This document shows positions 17,592 to 26,637 of a stretch of 64,000 bases of DNA, one piece after another. Source of the stretch: Pelagibacteraceae bacterium (GTDB taxonomy: Bacteria > Pseudomonadota > Alphaproteobacteria > GCA-002720895); the NCBI GenBank assembly GCA_002717245.1, contig PBCY01000020.1, positions 46,191 to 110,190 on the forward strand. Direction: 5' to 3'. Position 1 is the stretch's first letter; each line of letters opens with the position of its first letter. The notes under the pieces are model-generated. The model was not told the origin of the DNA. It searched no databases and saw only the letters and a list, made by a program, of their open reading frames with translations. The translations under genes and the position numbers were made by a program.

Positions 17592-18092
17592 TTATAATTT
17601 TGGAAGAATTTCAACTAAATTACATGGTTTAAAAGATGAATCTAATTGATACTTTATAATTTCATCCCAAGCATCTTTGCATGCACCTGGAGACCCAGGC
17701 AATGAAAATAAAAATTTTCCTTTTGAAATTCCTGCACAAGTTCTAGATTGGATAGTAGAGGTTTTAATTTTTTTATAGCTAATCATTCTAAATATTTCTC
17801 CAAAACCTGGTATATCTTTTTCAAAAAAAAATTTAAATGCTTCAGGAGTTACATCTCTTTTTGTTAAACCAGTACCCCCAGTTGCAATGATAACATTTAT
17901 TTTTTTTATTTTTAACCACCCATTAATAACTTTTTTTATTTCTATTACACTATCTTTGCAGATTTTTTTTTCGAATAAATTATGATGTGAACTCATTATC
18001 TTTTTTTTTAATAATTCACCTGATTTATCAGTTTTTGAATTTCTAGTATCTGACACTGTAAGAAGTGCTATATTTAATTTTTTTTTTTTCAT
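17592..18092 (-). CDS. moaB: Molybdenum cofactor biosynthesis protein B (MoaB/MogA-like)
   Basis: Adenylylates molybdopterin before metal insertion by MoeA. Motifs: LNIALLTVSDTRNSKTDKSG, the pterin-binding IIATGGTGLTKRDVTPEAF and LPGSPGACKDAWDEI. I chose the ATG at 18092 (166 aa), which gives the usual short N-terminus; the track's start at 18125 is a TTG adding 11 residues that do not look conserved. It is divergent from ETF-QO. Partner genes moeA, moaD and moaE are near 44-46 kb; moaA and moaC are not in the window. Confidence 0.92.
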   Translation of the reverse strand: MKKKKLNIALLTVSDTRNSKTDKSGELLKKKIMSSHHNLFEKKICKDSVIEIKKVINGWLKIKKINVIIATGGTGLTKRDVTPEAFKFFFEKDIPGFGEIFRMISYKKIKTSTIQSRTCAGISKGKFLFSLPGSPGACKDAWDEIIKYQLDSSFKPCNLVEILPKL

Positions 18093-18186
18093 ATCGATTT
18101 TTTTTGTTATGTTATGATACAACAATTTATTTATGACTAAAGAAACAAATTTGATAAGTTAAATATTTTGCTTATATCTTTACTAT

Positions 18187-19818
18187 ATGACTAGAGAATC
18201 AATGAATTTTGATGTTTTAATAATAGGCGCAGGCCCTTCTGGACTTGCAGCTAGTATTAGGCTATCGCAACTTGCAAAAAAAAATAATAAAGAATTAAAT
18301 ATCGGCGTTGTTGAAAAAGGTTCAGAAGTCGGAGCACATATACTTTCTGGAGCAGTTTTAGAAACAAAAGCGTTAGATGAATTAATACCAGATTGGAAAC
18401 AAAAAGATTCTCCATTAAAAACTGAAGCTAAAAAAGATAATTTTTTATTGTTAACAAAAAATAAATCTTTTAAATTACCAACCCCTCCACAGATGAAAAA
18501 TGATGGAAATTATATTATTAGTTTAGGAAATTTTTGTAGATGGTTAGCTAAACAGGCAGAAGAATTGGGTGTTAATATTTTTCCCGGATTTGCTGCTTCA
18601 GAAATTATTTATGATAATGATCAAAACAAAGTTGCTGGTATAAGAACTGGAGATCAAGGAATTGATAAAAATGGAGAGAAGTTGGAAAATTTTCAACAGG
18701 GATATGATTTATTAGCTAAGCAAACAATTTTTGCAGAAGGTTGCCATGGTTCTTTAACAAAAAAATTAATTAAAAAATATGATTTAAGAAAAGATAAAGA
18801 TCCTCAAACATACGGTATTGGTTTAAAAGAATTATGGGAGATTAAACCAGAGAATCATAGGCAGGGAGAAGTAATTCATTCTATAGGATGGCCTTTAGAT
18901 AATAAAACTTACGGAGGTTCATTTTTATATTATTTAGAAAATAACCAAGTTTCAGTTGGATTTGTTATTGGTTTAGATTATAAAAATCCATATTTAAGTC
19001 CATTTGATGAATTTCAAAGATTTAAAACTCATCCAAAAATAAAGAAAATTTTTGAAGGAGGTAAGAGAATATCTTATGGTGCAAGAGCTTTAAATGAAGG
19101 AGGTTTTCAATCAATTCCAAAATTGACTGTACCAGGAGGGTTATTGGTTGGTTGTACAGCAGGATTCATGAATGTGCCTAAAATTAAGGGTACACACACA
19201 GCTATGAAATCAGGAATGATTGCAGCAGATGAAATATTCAAAAATATTTTTGATAGTAAAAAAATAGAAATTTCTTCATATGAAGATGAAATTAAAAAAT
19301 CTTGGGTTTGGAAAGAACTTTATAGTGTTAGAAATATAAGACCGGCTTTTCAATGGGGATTTTGGCCTGGTTTAATATATAGTGCTATTGATACTTTTCT
19401 ATTAAGAGGTAAAGCCCCTTGGACATTAAAACATCATTATGATCATAAATCTTTAAAGGAAGCAAATAAATGTAAAAAAATTGAATATCCAAAACCAGAT
19501 GGAGTAATTACATTTGATAAATTATCTTCAGTTTTTATTTCAAATACTAATCACGCAGAAAATCAACCTTGCCATTTAAAATTAAAAGATATTTCAATAC
19601 CTATTAAATATAATTTAGAGAATTATGATGCTCCTGAACAAAGATATTGTCCTGCAGGAGTTTATGAAATAATAGATGTTGAAAAAAATTCACCAAAATT
19701 GCAAATTAATGCTCAGAATTGTGTACATTGCAAAACTTGCGATATAAAAGATCCAAGCCAAAATATTAACTGGGTAACTCCTGAAGGAGGAGGCGGCCCT
19801 AGATATCCTAATATGTAA
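18187..19818 (+). CDS. etfD: Electron transfer flavoprotein-ubiquinone oxidoreductase
   Basis: Passes electrons from ETF (fatty-acid, amino-acid or methyl-group oxidation) to ubiquinone. N-terminal FAD site LIIGAGPSGLAASIRLSQ, then the VEKGSEVGAHILSGAVL loop typical of ETF-QO, a monotopic membrane-binding region around residues 370-430, and the C-terminal 4Fe-4S ligands: Cys in QRYCPAGVYE and the CVHCKTC cluster. Full length at 543 aa. It shows that the host feeds dehydrogenase electrons into the quinone pool upstream of the bc1 complex found about 6 kb downstream. The next gene starts immediately after its stop. Confidence 0.97.
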   Translation: MTRESMNFDVLIIGAGPSGLAASIRLSQLAKKNNKELNIGVVEKGSEVGAHILSGAVLETKALDELIPDWKQKDSPLKTEAKKDNFLLLTKNKSFKLPTPPQMKNDGNYIISLGNFCRWLAKQAEELGVNIFPGFAASEIIYDNDQNKVAGIRTGDQGIDKNGEKLENFQQGYDLLAKQTIFAEGCHGSLTKKLIKKYDLRKDKDPQTYGIGLKELWEIKPENHRQGEVIHSIGWPLDNKTYGGSFLYYLENNQVSVGFVIGLDYKNPYLSPFDEFQRFKTHPKIKKIFEGGKRISYGARALNEGGFQSIPKLTVPGGLLVGCTAGFMNVPKIKGTHTAMKSGMIAADEIFKNIFDSKKIEISSYEDEIKKSWVWKELYSVRNIRPAFQWGFWPGLIYSAIDTFLLRGKAPWTLKHHYDHKSLKEANKCKKIEYPKPDGVITFDKLSSVFISNTNHAENQPCHLKLKDISIPIKYNLENYDAPEQRYCPAGVYEIIDVEKNSPKLQINAQNCVHCKTCDIKDPSQNINWVTPEGGGGPRYPNM

Positions 19819-21513
19819 ATGTTTTTAATGAAAAAAATTTTAATTTTATTTTTCTTTGTTTTTTCTTGTTTCAATAAGCCCTTGTTATCTATAGATTTTG
19901 GAAGTTATTTAGCTGGGGAAAGTGCATATGTGAATAAAGATAATAAGGCTGCCATTTATCATTTTAATAAAGCGTTAAATTTAAATGAAATTAATACAGA
20001 ATACGGACGCGATATTGCAGAAAAATTATGTTCTTTATATCTTTTAGAAGGAAAGATTGAAGAATGCGTTTTATTAGCTGAAAGGATTGAGAGAGATTTA
20101 GAATCTGAATCTATTGATAGTACTAATATTAGGATGGCTTTAGTAGTTAGTGATATAAAAAAAAAAAAATATAATTCGGCTTTAAACAGATTAAAAAAAA
20201 TAAAAAAAAGTTCTTATGAAAGATTTTCTGTTCCAATTATTGAAGCATGGTTAATTGCCGAAGAAAAAAATAATTTTAATTTAGCAGAACAAAAATTAAA
20301 TGAATTAGAGGCTGACATTGTTGTAAGTGGTTTAAGAAATTTAAATTTAGCTTTAATTCATGATTATTTTGATAAAAATCAAGAAGCATTAAAATTTTAT
20401 CAAAAATCTGTTAATGCATTCAATAAGCCTTCATATAGATTGGTTGAGATTACAGCTAATGCGTTTCAAAGGAACAAAGATTTCGAAAAGGCAAAAAATA
20501 TTTTTGATAAATTTCTATCTGATTCTAATGATTATTTATTAGTAAAAAAACACTTAAATCAAATAGAAAAAAGAGAAATACCTAAAAAATTAATTTTAGA
20601 TTTAAATGATGCTGTTGCTGAATTATTTAGCACAATTGCAAGTACTTTTAGTTCTGACTTTACAAATAATTTTTCTATTATTTATTCTAATTTTTCTATT
20701 TATTTAAAAAAAGATTTTGAAGTAGCAGAATTATATTTAGCGGAGTTATTAGAAGATAATAATAGATATGAAGAAGCAAATAATTTGTATAAAAAAGTTC
20801 AACCATCATCAAGTTTTTTTTGGCATTCAAAATTAAAAACTGCAAGAAATTTAGAATTATTAGGAGATACTGATAATGCAATTTCAATTTTAAAAAAAAT
20901 GAGTAATGAAGAAAAAGGGAGATATGATTCTTTAAAGCTCTTAGGAGATATATATAGGAATTACGAAAAATATGATGAAGCTATAAAATCTTATAATGAA
21001 GGAGTAAATAGAATAGATAACATTGAAATCAGACATTGGGATTTACTTTATTCAAGAGGAATGGCTTATGAAAGAGATAATCAATGGAAATTAGCAGAGG
21101 AAGATTTTTTAAAGATTCTAGAACTTGTTCCTGACCAGCCTGATGTTTTAAATTATCTGGGGTATTCATGGATAGAAAAAGACATTAATTTAGAAAAAGC
21201 CAAAACATTTATTCTTAAAGCTGTAGAGTTAAGACCTCGAGATCCTTATATAGTAGATAGTTTAGGTTGGGCTTATTATAATTTACAAGAATATGATAAT
21301 GCTGTTGAAGAACTTGAAAGAGCCATTAGTTTGAAACCTACCGACCCTATAATTAATGACCATCTTGGAGATGCTTATCTAAAAGTGAATAGAGAACTTG
21401 AAGCTATATATCAATGGAAAAAGGCTATAGAATTTAAAGCTGATGATAAGTTAAAGAAAAAAATAAAAAAAAAACTAAAAAAATATAATAATAACGATTT
21501 AGATATTCTGTAA
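19819..21513 (+). CDS. Exported tetratricopeptide-repeat protein
   Basis: A 564-aa protein with an N-terminal signal sequence ending in a lipobox-like FSCFNKP (possible lipoprotein Cys near residue 17), followed by an array of TPR helices. Clear C-terminal repeats include PDQPDVLNYLGYSWIEK, PRDPYIVDSLGWAYYNL and PTDPIINDHLGDAYLKV. This is the layout of alphaproteobacterial TPR proteins encoded next to ETF-QO and ispE. It probably scaffolds a periplasmic or outer-membrane complex; no partner can be named. It abuts ETF-QO and ends 4 bp before ispE. Confidence 0.85.
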   Translation: MFLMKKILILFFFVFSCFNKPLLSIDFGSYLAGESAYVNKDNKAAIYHFNKALNLNEINTEYGRDIAEKLCSLYLLEGKIEECVLLAERIERDLESESIDSTNIRMALVVSDIKKKKYNSALNRLKKIKKSSYERFSVPIIEAWLIAEEKNNFNLAEQKLNELEADIVVSGLRNLNLALIHDYFDKNQEALKFYQKSVNAFNKPSYRLVEITANAFQRNKDFEKAKNIFDKFLSDSNDYLLVKKHLNQIEKREIPKKLILDLNDAVAELFSTIASTFSSDFTNNFSIIYSNFSIYLKKDFEVAELYLAELLEDNNRYEEANNLYKKVQPSSSFFWHSKLKTARNLELLGDTDNAISILKKMSNEEKGRYDSLKLLGDIYRNYEKYDEAIKSYNEGVNRIDNIEIRHWDLLYSRGMAYERDNQWKLAEEDFLKILELVPDQPDVLNYLGYSWIEKDINLEKAKTFILKAVELRPRDPYIVDSLGWAYYNLQEYDNAVEELERAISLKPTDPIINDHLGDAYLKVNRELEAIYQWKKAIEFKADDKLKKKIKKKLKKYNNNDLDIL

Positions 21514-21517
21514 ATTT

Positions 21518-22372
21518 ATGGTTAAAGCGAAAATCTTTAAATCTAAAGCTTACGCTAAAATAAATTTGTTTTTAAATGTTTTAGGAAAAACAAATGAAAA
21601 TATGCACAAATTAAAAAGCTTGGTTTGTTTTATTAATTTGTATGACGAAATTGTTATCTCTGAGAATAATAAATTTTCAATTAGTATTAAAGGCCCTTTT
21701 AAAAAATTAATAAAAAAAAAAAATATTATAGAAAAAACATTTTCAATTTATTCAAATTTTTTAAATATAAAGAATAATTATAAAATTTCTTTAAATAAAA
21801 AAATCCCTGTTTCGGCAGGTCTAGGAGGTGGTTCTGCAGATGCGGCAATTGTGTTAAAAGGATTAAATTATTTAAATAATAATAAAATAAAACAAAAAGA
21901 TTTATTTAGTATTGCCGCGCAAATTGGATCAGATGTTCCTGCCTGTTTATATAATAAAAATGTTTTTTTTTCTGGTTATGGAGAAATTTTAAAAAAATCT
22001 CCAAGAATTCCTAAATTTTTTTTATTATTAATTAATCCAAGAAAAGAACTTTCTACTAAAAAAATTTTTGAAATGTTCAAAGAAAAACAAAAATCAAATA
22101 AAAAAAATATTTTTAATTATAAAAATTTTTTTCCATGGGCTGCAAAGCAAAACAATGATTTGCAAAAATATTCTGAAAAAGTTATGCCAGATATTAGAAA
22201 AATGCTTTTTTTTTTAAATTCTTTAGATACCTGTTTCTTTTCAAGAATGACAGGTAGCGGACCAACAGTTTTTGGTTTATTTAAAAGAAGAATTGATGCA
22301 GAAAAGGCTTTTCATTTATTAAAAAAACAAAATTCTAATTGGTGGGCAGGCGTTTATTCAATTAAAACTTAA
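21518..22372 (+). CDS. ispE: 4-diphosphocytidyl-2-C-methyl-D-erythritol kinase
   Basis: GHMP kinase of the methylerythritol-phosphate isoprenoid pathway. N-terminal AYAKINLFLNVLGK, the ATP-binding glycine loop PVSAGLGGGSADAAIVLKGL and the C-terminal MTGSGPTVFGLF are all diagnostic. Length 284 aa is normal. The gene is the last protein gene before tRNA-Gln on this strand, 49 bp upstream of it. Confidence 0.96.
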   Translation: MVKAKIFKSKAYAKINLFLNVLGKTNENMHKLKSLVCFINLYDEIVISENNKFSISIKGPFKKLIKKKNIIEKTFSIYSNFLNIKNNYKISLNKKIPVSAGLGGGSADAAIVLKGLNYLNNNKIKQKDLFSIAAQIGSDVPACLYNKNVFFSGYGEILKKSPRIPKFFLLLINPRKELSTKKIFEMFKEKQKSNKKNIFNYKNFFPWAAKQNNDLQKYSEKVMPDIRKMLFFLNSLDTCFFSRMTGSGPTVFGLFKRRIDAEKAFHLLKKQNSNWWAGVYSIKT

Positions 22373-22421
22373 TCTTTGAATAAATTTACTTTTTAAGATA
22401 AGTTTATATAAAGAATAATTT

Positions 22422-22496
22422 TGGGGCGTCGCCAAGTGGTAAGGCACGAGTTTTTGGTACTCGCATTCGCAGGTTCGAATCCTGCCGCCCCAGCCA
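22422..22496 (+). tRNA. tRNA-Gln (anticodon TTG)
   Basis: Full cloverleaf: acceptor TGGGGCG pairs with CGCCCCA; anticodon stem CGAGT/ACTCG encloses a 7-base loop TTTTGGT with anticodon TTG (reads CAA); T-arm GCAGG-TTCGAAT-CCTGC. Discriminator base is G at 22493 and the 3' CCA is encoded at 22494-22496. The CCA is immediately followed by the stop codon of tspO on the opposite strand, so there is no room for a separate terminator. Confidence 0.97.
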
Positions 22497-22985
22497 TTAA
22501 TTCAAAATCCAAATATTAAAAGTAAGTATAGAAGCGTAAATAACCCATAAAAGGTAGGGAACTAATAGGTAACTTGCAATTTTATTCGTTTTAAAAAAAT
22601 AATTTATATTTAAAATAATTAAAAAAATTAAAATTATTATCTCAAAGAAACTTGCCCCAATTTTTTGAATACCAAAAAATAAATATGTCCAAAAAATATT
22701 AAAAAAAAATTGTAAACAAAATATTATAATTCCTAAAGTTCTGTTTTTACTTGAGTTACTTTTCCAAATTAACCAAATAGAGATACCCATAAAAATATAA
22801 AGAGTAGTCCACACAGGTGCGAATATCCAATCTGGAGGGTTAAAATTTGGTTTATTTATTGTTTGGTACCATGTTTCAACGGAAATAAATGTAAAATATC
22901 CACCTAGCCCATTACCAAGAAGAAGGCATAAAATTACAAAAAGAAATAAATAAATAATATTTTTTTTATCTAAATTTTCCATCAA
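22497..22985 (-). CDS. tspO: TspO/MBR family tryptophan-rich sensory protein
   Basis: Five-helix membrane protein that binds porphyrins and other ligands. Family marks: GNGLGGYFT near the start, the WYQTINKPNFNPPDWIFAPVWTTLY block with many Trp and Pro, and a fourth-helix FFNIFWTYLFFG; the WSxxFF-type motif is represented by this last element. Length 162 aa. The start overlaps the end of the doxX-family gene by 20 bp. Its stop codon touches the 3' CCA of tRNA-Gln. A link to tetrapyrrole stress is plausible because hemF lies about 2 kb away, but this is inference. Confidence 0.94.
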   Translation of the reverse strand: MMENLDKKNIIYLFLFVILCLLLGNGLGGYFTFISVETWYQTINKPNFNPPDWIFAPVWTTLYIFMGISIWLIWKSNSSKNRTLGIIIFCLQFFFNIFWTYLFFGIQKIGASFFEIIILIFLIILNINYFFKTNKIASYLLVPYLLWVIYASILTFNIWILN

Positions 22986-23403
22986 GAGATAAATTTCCTG
23001 AACCTTTAAGAAGTATTGCGAAAGTAACTACCCCCCACATTAAAGGGTATTCATATCCTTGTTTTGTCCAAAAAAAACCTTGTTCTAAATGTTGTTCAAC
23101 AGCAAAAGCCATAAATATAGTTATTGAAAGCGCTGCTATTCTTGTAAAAAATCCTAAAGCTATACATATACCTCCTAAAAATTCAGTTAAAGCAATTAAA
23201 TATGCTAAAAAAACACCGGTAAAAACAGGATTTGAATATTCTTTATCTAAAAAATTGATAAATCCGTCAAGATTGCCATTAAAACCTTTATGTAGTTTTC
23301 CATATCCATGTGGAATTAATAAAATTCCAGTTATAAATCTTATTAAAGGATATGAAAGGTACTCTCCAATTGAGTCTAAATTTCTTAAAAATGGATTTAT
23401 CAT
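22966..23403 (-). CDS. DoxX family membrane protein
   Basis: A 145-aa protein with four hydrophobic helices. Motifs IRFITGILLIPHGYGKLHKG and LTEFLGGICIALGFFTRIAALSI are typical of DoxX/DoxD-like proteins. Some relatives act with quinone or thiol redox systems, but the role here is unknown. It overlaps tspO by 20 bp, so the two are probably co-translated, and it is divergent from the DUF1285 gene across a 47-bp gap. Confidence 0.88.
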   Translation of the reverse strand: MINPFLRNLDSIGEYLSYPLIRFITGILLIPHGYGKLHKGFNGNLDGFINFLDKEYSNPVFTGVFLAYLIALTEFLGGICIALGFFTRIAALSITIFMAFAVEQHLEQGFFWTKQGYEYPLMWGVVTFAILLKGSGNLSLDGKFR

Positions 23404-23450
23404 AAAATTTATTTTACTTTATAATTATATTTAATTTCATATTAAGTGTA

Positions 23451-23924
23451 TTGAATCAAAAAAAAAATATAATAAAAAAATTTCCTATAAAAATCAAATC
23501 TAATGGTGATTGGTTATATAAAAATAATTTAATAAAAAAAGAAGCTTTAATAAAATTATTTTCTTCTGTGTTAGTTGTAGATAAAAAAAATAATTTTTAT
23601 TTAGAAACACCAGCAGAAAAAGGCCAGATTGAGGTAGAAGACGCTCCTTTTGTTATAAAAAATTTTGAAATCAAAAATGTAAATAATAAACAAGAAATTA
23701 GTTTTAAAACAAATATTGGTGAAGAAATTATTTTAAGTAAAGTTAATCCATTAATTTTTAAAAAAAATAAAAAAAACACTGTTCCTTATGTTGTTATTAA
23801 AAAAAATATAAATGCTAAGATATTAAGATCTGTTTATTATCAATTAATAAATAAATTTATTAATAAAAATACGAAAAAAAAATTAAAAATTAAAAGTAAA
23901 GGGTATGAGGTAACATTAAAATAG
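23451..23924 (+). CDS. DUF1285 domain protein
   Basis: A 157-aa protein with TTG start. Recognised from IKSNGDWLYKNNLIKKEALIKLFSSVL, FYLETPAEKGQIEVEDAPFVI and the later PYVVIKKNINAKILRSVYYQL, the order of conserved blocks in DUF1285. Function of the family is unknown. It precedes the nucleotidyltransferase gene by 5 bp, a pairing seen in alphaproteobacteria, so a shared role or at least a shared transcript is likely. Confidence 0.85.
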   Translation: MNQKKNIIKKFPIKIKSNGDWLYKNNLIKKEALIKLFSSVLVVDKKNNFYLETPAEKGQIEVEDAPFVIKNFEIKNVNNKQEISFKTNIGEEIILSKVNPLIFKKNKKNTVPYVVIKKNINAKILRSVYYQLINKFINKNTKKKLKIKSKGYEVTLK

Positions 23925-23929
23925 AAAAT

Positions 23930-25141
23930 ATGAATATTGATATAAAAAAATGGCAAAGAAATAAGGATATTAAATTAATATTTAATCTTTTAAAAAAAAA
24001 AAATGAAGAAACCAGGTTTATTGGCGGATGTTTAAGAAATTTATTATTAAATAAAGATACAGATGATATAGATATTGCAACAAGCATTGAGCCAAGAATA
24101 GTATTAGGAATATTAAAAAAAAGAAAAATAAAAACAGTTATAACCGGCATTAGTCACGGAACAATTATTGCAATAATAAATAATAAAAAGATTGAGGTTA
24201 CAACTTTAAGAAAGGATATAAAAACTGACGGAAGATATGCTAAAGTAAAATTTACAAAAGACTGGGTTGTTGATTCTAACAGAAGAGATTTAACTATAAA
24301 TGCATTATCATGTAATTTTAAAGGGGAATTATTCGATTATCATAATGGTCTCGATGATCTCAAAAAAGGTAATATTCAATTTATTGGCGATACAGAAAAA
24401 AGAATTAAGGAAGATTATTTAAGAATTCTTAGATATTTTAGATTTTATGGTCTTTACGGAAGAAAAAAAATTAATGAAAAAGATATAAAAATTTTTAAAA
24501 AATTTTCTGCTAATTTAAAAAAATTATCATCTGAAAGAATTTATTCTGAATTTAAAAAAATTTTATTGTCAAAGAATTTATATGAAGTTTTAGTTTTATT
24601 AAAAAAATCAAAGTTATTAAAATACATTATATTTGAACACAATGATTTAAAAAGAATAAAAAATTTAGAAAAAATTTCTAAATCTTCTAATTCTATTGAT
24701 TTTTCTACATTATTATCATTAATAATTAAGGAAAAAAATTTATTAAAAGTTTTTAATAATTTAAAATTATCTAATTCTGAGAAAGAAAAAATTAAAAATA
24801 TTATTAATTATCAAAAAAAAATTAATATTAAGGAAATAGAAAGTAATTTATTAAAATTTATTCATAAATATGGAAATGATTTATGTTTTAGTTTATTAAT
24901 TTATGATTTTGTTAAATCACCAAATAATTCAAAAAAAAAAAAATATTTAAAATTTTTTTCTTTTATTAAAAATAATGAAGTTCCTAAACTACCTGTTTTT
25001 GGTAAAGATGTAATTAATATGGGCGTTAAAAGTGGTCCAATTATAGGAAAAATATTGAAATCTGTAGAGGATTGGTGGATTAATAATAAGGCCAAACCCA
25101 ATAGACAACAATGTTTAAAAAAATTAAAAGAGTTGTGTTAG
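23930..25141 (+). CDS. cca: CCA-adding tRNA nucleotidyltransferase / poly(A) polymerase family
   Basis: Adds or repairs the CCA end of tRNAs. N-terminal nucleotidyltransferase motifs: FIGGCLRNLLLNKDTDDIDIAT with the two catalytic Asp, RKDIKTDGRYAKVKFT, and SNRRDLTINALS for nucleotide selection; then RIKEDYLRILRYFRFYG of the neck domain. Length 403 aa fits the class II bacterial enzyme. Although the tRNA in this window encodes its CCA, repair still needs the enzyme. The ATG at 23930 is 5 bp after DUF1285. It ends in a 4-bp shared-stop overlap with hemF. Distinction from PcnB relies on the ERRFTR-like region and is not absolute. Confidence 0.93.
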   Translation: MNIDIKKWQRNKDIKLIFNLLKKKNEETRFIGGCLRNLLLNKDTDDIDIATSIEPRIVLGILKKRKIKTVITGISHGTIIAIINNKKIEVTTLRKDIKTDGRYAKVKFTKDWVVDSNRRDLTINALSCNFKGELFDYHNGLDDLKKGNIQFIGDTEKRIKEDYLRILRYFRFYGLYGRKKINEKDIKIFKKFSANLKKLSSERIYSEFKKILLSKNLYEVLVLLKKSKLLKYIIFEHNDLKRIKNLEKISKSSNSIDFSTLLSLIIKEKNLLKVFNNLKLSNSEKEKIKNIINYQKKINIKEIESNLLKFIHKYGNDLCFSLLIYDFVKSPNNSKKKKYLKFFSFIKNNEVPKLPVFGKDVINMGVKSGPIIGKILKSVEDWWINNKAKPNRQQCLKKLKELC

Positions 25142-25988
25142 TCCCATTTAGCTTTAGGAGGCATAGACATTAATATTGCTTCTATATTACCATCTGTTTT
25201 AAGCCCAAATTTAGTACCTCTATCATATAACAAATTAAATTCAGCATATCTTCCTCTTTTTATGAGCAATTTTTCTCTATCATCCTTTGTCCAAGTTTTA
25301 TTAATATTATTTTTTATTATTATTGGATAATTTTTTAAAAAACATTCTCCTATATCTTTAATAAAATCAAAGTCTTTCTCCCAATTATTTGTATCAAGGT
25401 AGTCAAAGAAAATTCCTCCTGCTCCTCTAGTTTCTTTTCTATGTTTTAAATAAAAATATTCATCACACCATTTTTTAAATTTTGGATAATATTTTTTATT
25501 GTGATGATCGCATGACTTTTTTAAAGAATTATGAAAAAAATTAATATTTTTTTTATCATTAAATGTTGGCGTTATATCAGTTCCTCCACCAAACCAAGAT
25601 TTTGAAGTTATTATATGTCTTGTATTAAAATGTACTGCAGTTATATGAGGCGAGTGTAAATGAGCGACTATTGAAATGCCACTTGCCCAGAATTTTGGAC
25701 TTTTTTCACAACCAGGTATTTGATTTCTAAATTCTTTTGAGAAATTGCCGTAAACAGTTGAAATATTTACCCCAACTTTTTCAAAGATTCTTCCTTTCAT
25801 AATAGAAATTTCACCACCACCACCTTTATTATTTTTTAATCTTTTCCATTTTTTTTTGTAGAATTTTCCGGGTTTACTATTAACTAATTTGTGCCTATGT
25901 TTTTTTTCAATCTCTTCAAAAGAACTACAGATCTTGTTTCTTAATAATTTAAACCATTCTTCAACTATTTTTTTTTTTTTATATCCAT
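25138..25988 (-). CDS. hemF: Oxygen-dependent coproporphyrinogen III oxidase, 5' end frameshifted at a poly-A tract
   Basis: Converts coproporphyrinogen III to protoporphyrinogen IX with O2 in heme synthesis. Conserved blocks: FEKVGVNISTVYG, SIVAHLHSPHITAVHFNTR, SWFGGGTDITP, RGAGGIFFDYLD and GLKTDGNIEAILMSMPP. The track starts at an internal ATG (25800), but the same frame continues upstream through GGGGEISI and WFKLLRNKICSSFEE, the true N-terminal region, to 25995 without an ATG, GTG or TTG. A natural ATG at 25988 is in another frame, separated by 13 A residues (25968-25980). One extra A would give MDIKKKK-IVEEWF and a normal 283-aa enzyme. See finding. Confidence 0.9.
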
Positions 25989-26094
25989 TTATTTTCTAAA
26001 AATATTAAACTTAGAATTGATTAATTAAAAAAAAGAAATATTTTCATTATTATTACTTATAATTTATTATTGAACTATTCTATATTAAAAATAT

Positions 26095-26637
26095 TTGATT
26101 AATAAAAATAAAATATTCAAAATAAAGAAAGATAGAAGAAGTTTCTTAAAGCTTACGACCACTTCAATGGCGGCAGTAGGTTCAGCTTTTGCTATATGGC
26201 CTTTTATTGATTCTATGAATCCTTCAGCTGACGTTTTGGCTTTAGGATCTAAAGAAGTTGATCTTAATGATATTGATAAAGGATCTACAAAAACTATTAA
26301 ATGGAGGGGTAAACCAGTATTTATTAAGCATAGAACTGATGAAGAAATTAGTCAGGCTAGAGAAGTAAATTTAGAAAATTTAAAAGATCCTCAAAAAGAT
26401 GAAGACAGAGTAATTAAGCCAGAATGGTTAGTTGTTGTAGGAGTGTGTAGTCATTTAGGATGCATTCCTCTTGGACAAAAAGAAACAGATGTAAAAGGTG
26501 ATTTCAATGGATGGTTTTGCCCTTGCCATGGATCACATTATGATTCATCAGGAAGAGTTAGAAAAGGTCCGGCTCCAAAAAATTTAGAAATTCCTAAATA
26601 TAAATTTGTTGATAAAAATAAAATTAAAATAGGTTAA
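26095..26637 (+). CDS. petA: Ubiquinol-cytochrome c reductase iron-sulfur (Rieske) subunit
   Basis: 2Fe-2S subunit of the cytochrome bc1 complex. TTG start; an N-terminal twin-arginine signal RRSFLK (residues 14-19) leads into a single membrane anchor. Cluster ligands are in CSHLGC (C118, H120; C123 for the disulfide) and CPCHGSHYD (C142, H145; C144). Length 180 aa is typical. First gene of petABC and divergent from hemF over about 100 bp that must hold both promoters. Confidence 0.97.
   Translation: MINKNKIFKIKKDRRSFLKLTTTSMAAVGSAFAIWPFIDSMNPSADVLALGSKEVDLNDIDKGSTKTIKWRGKPVFIKHRTDEEISQAREVNLENLKDPQKDEDRVIKPEWLVVVGVCSHLGCIPLGQKETDVKGDFNGWFCPCHGSHYDSSGRVRKGPAPKNLEIPKYKFVDKNKIKIG

Noticed and set aside
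16975-18092. Restriction-modification system around ccrM
   Set aside because: The neighbours are rnhB, moaB and DUF721; no endonuclease gene is present, so ccrM is an orphan methyltransferase.
25138-25800. hemF as a naturally short 220-aa protein
   Set aside because: Strongly conserved HemF sequence (GGGGEISI, WFKLLRNKICSSFEE) continues upstream in the same frame.
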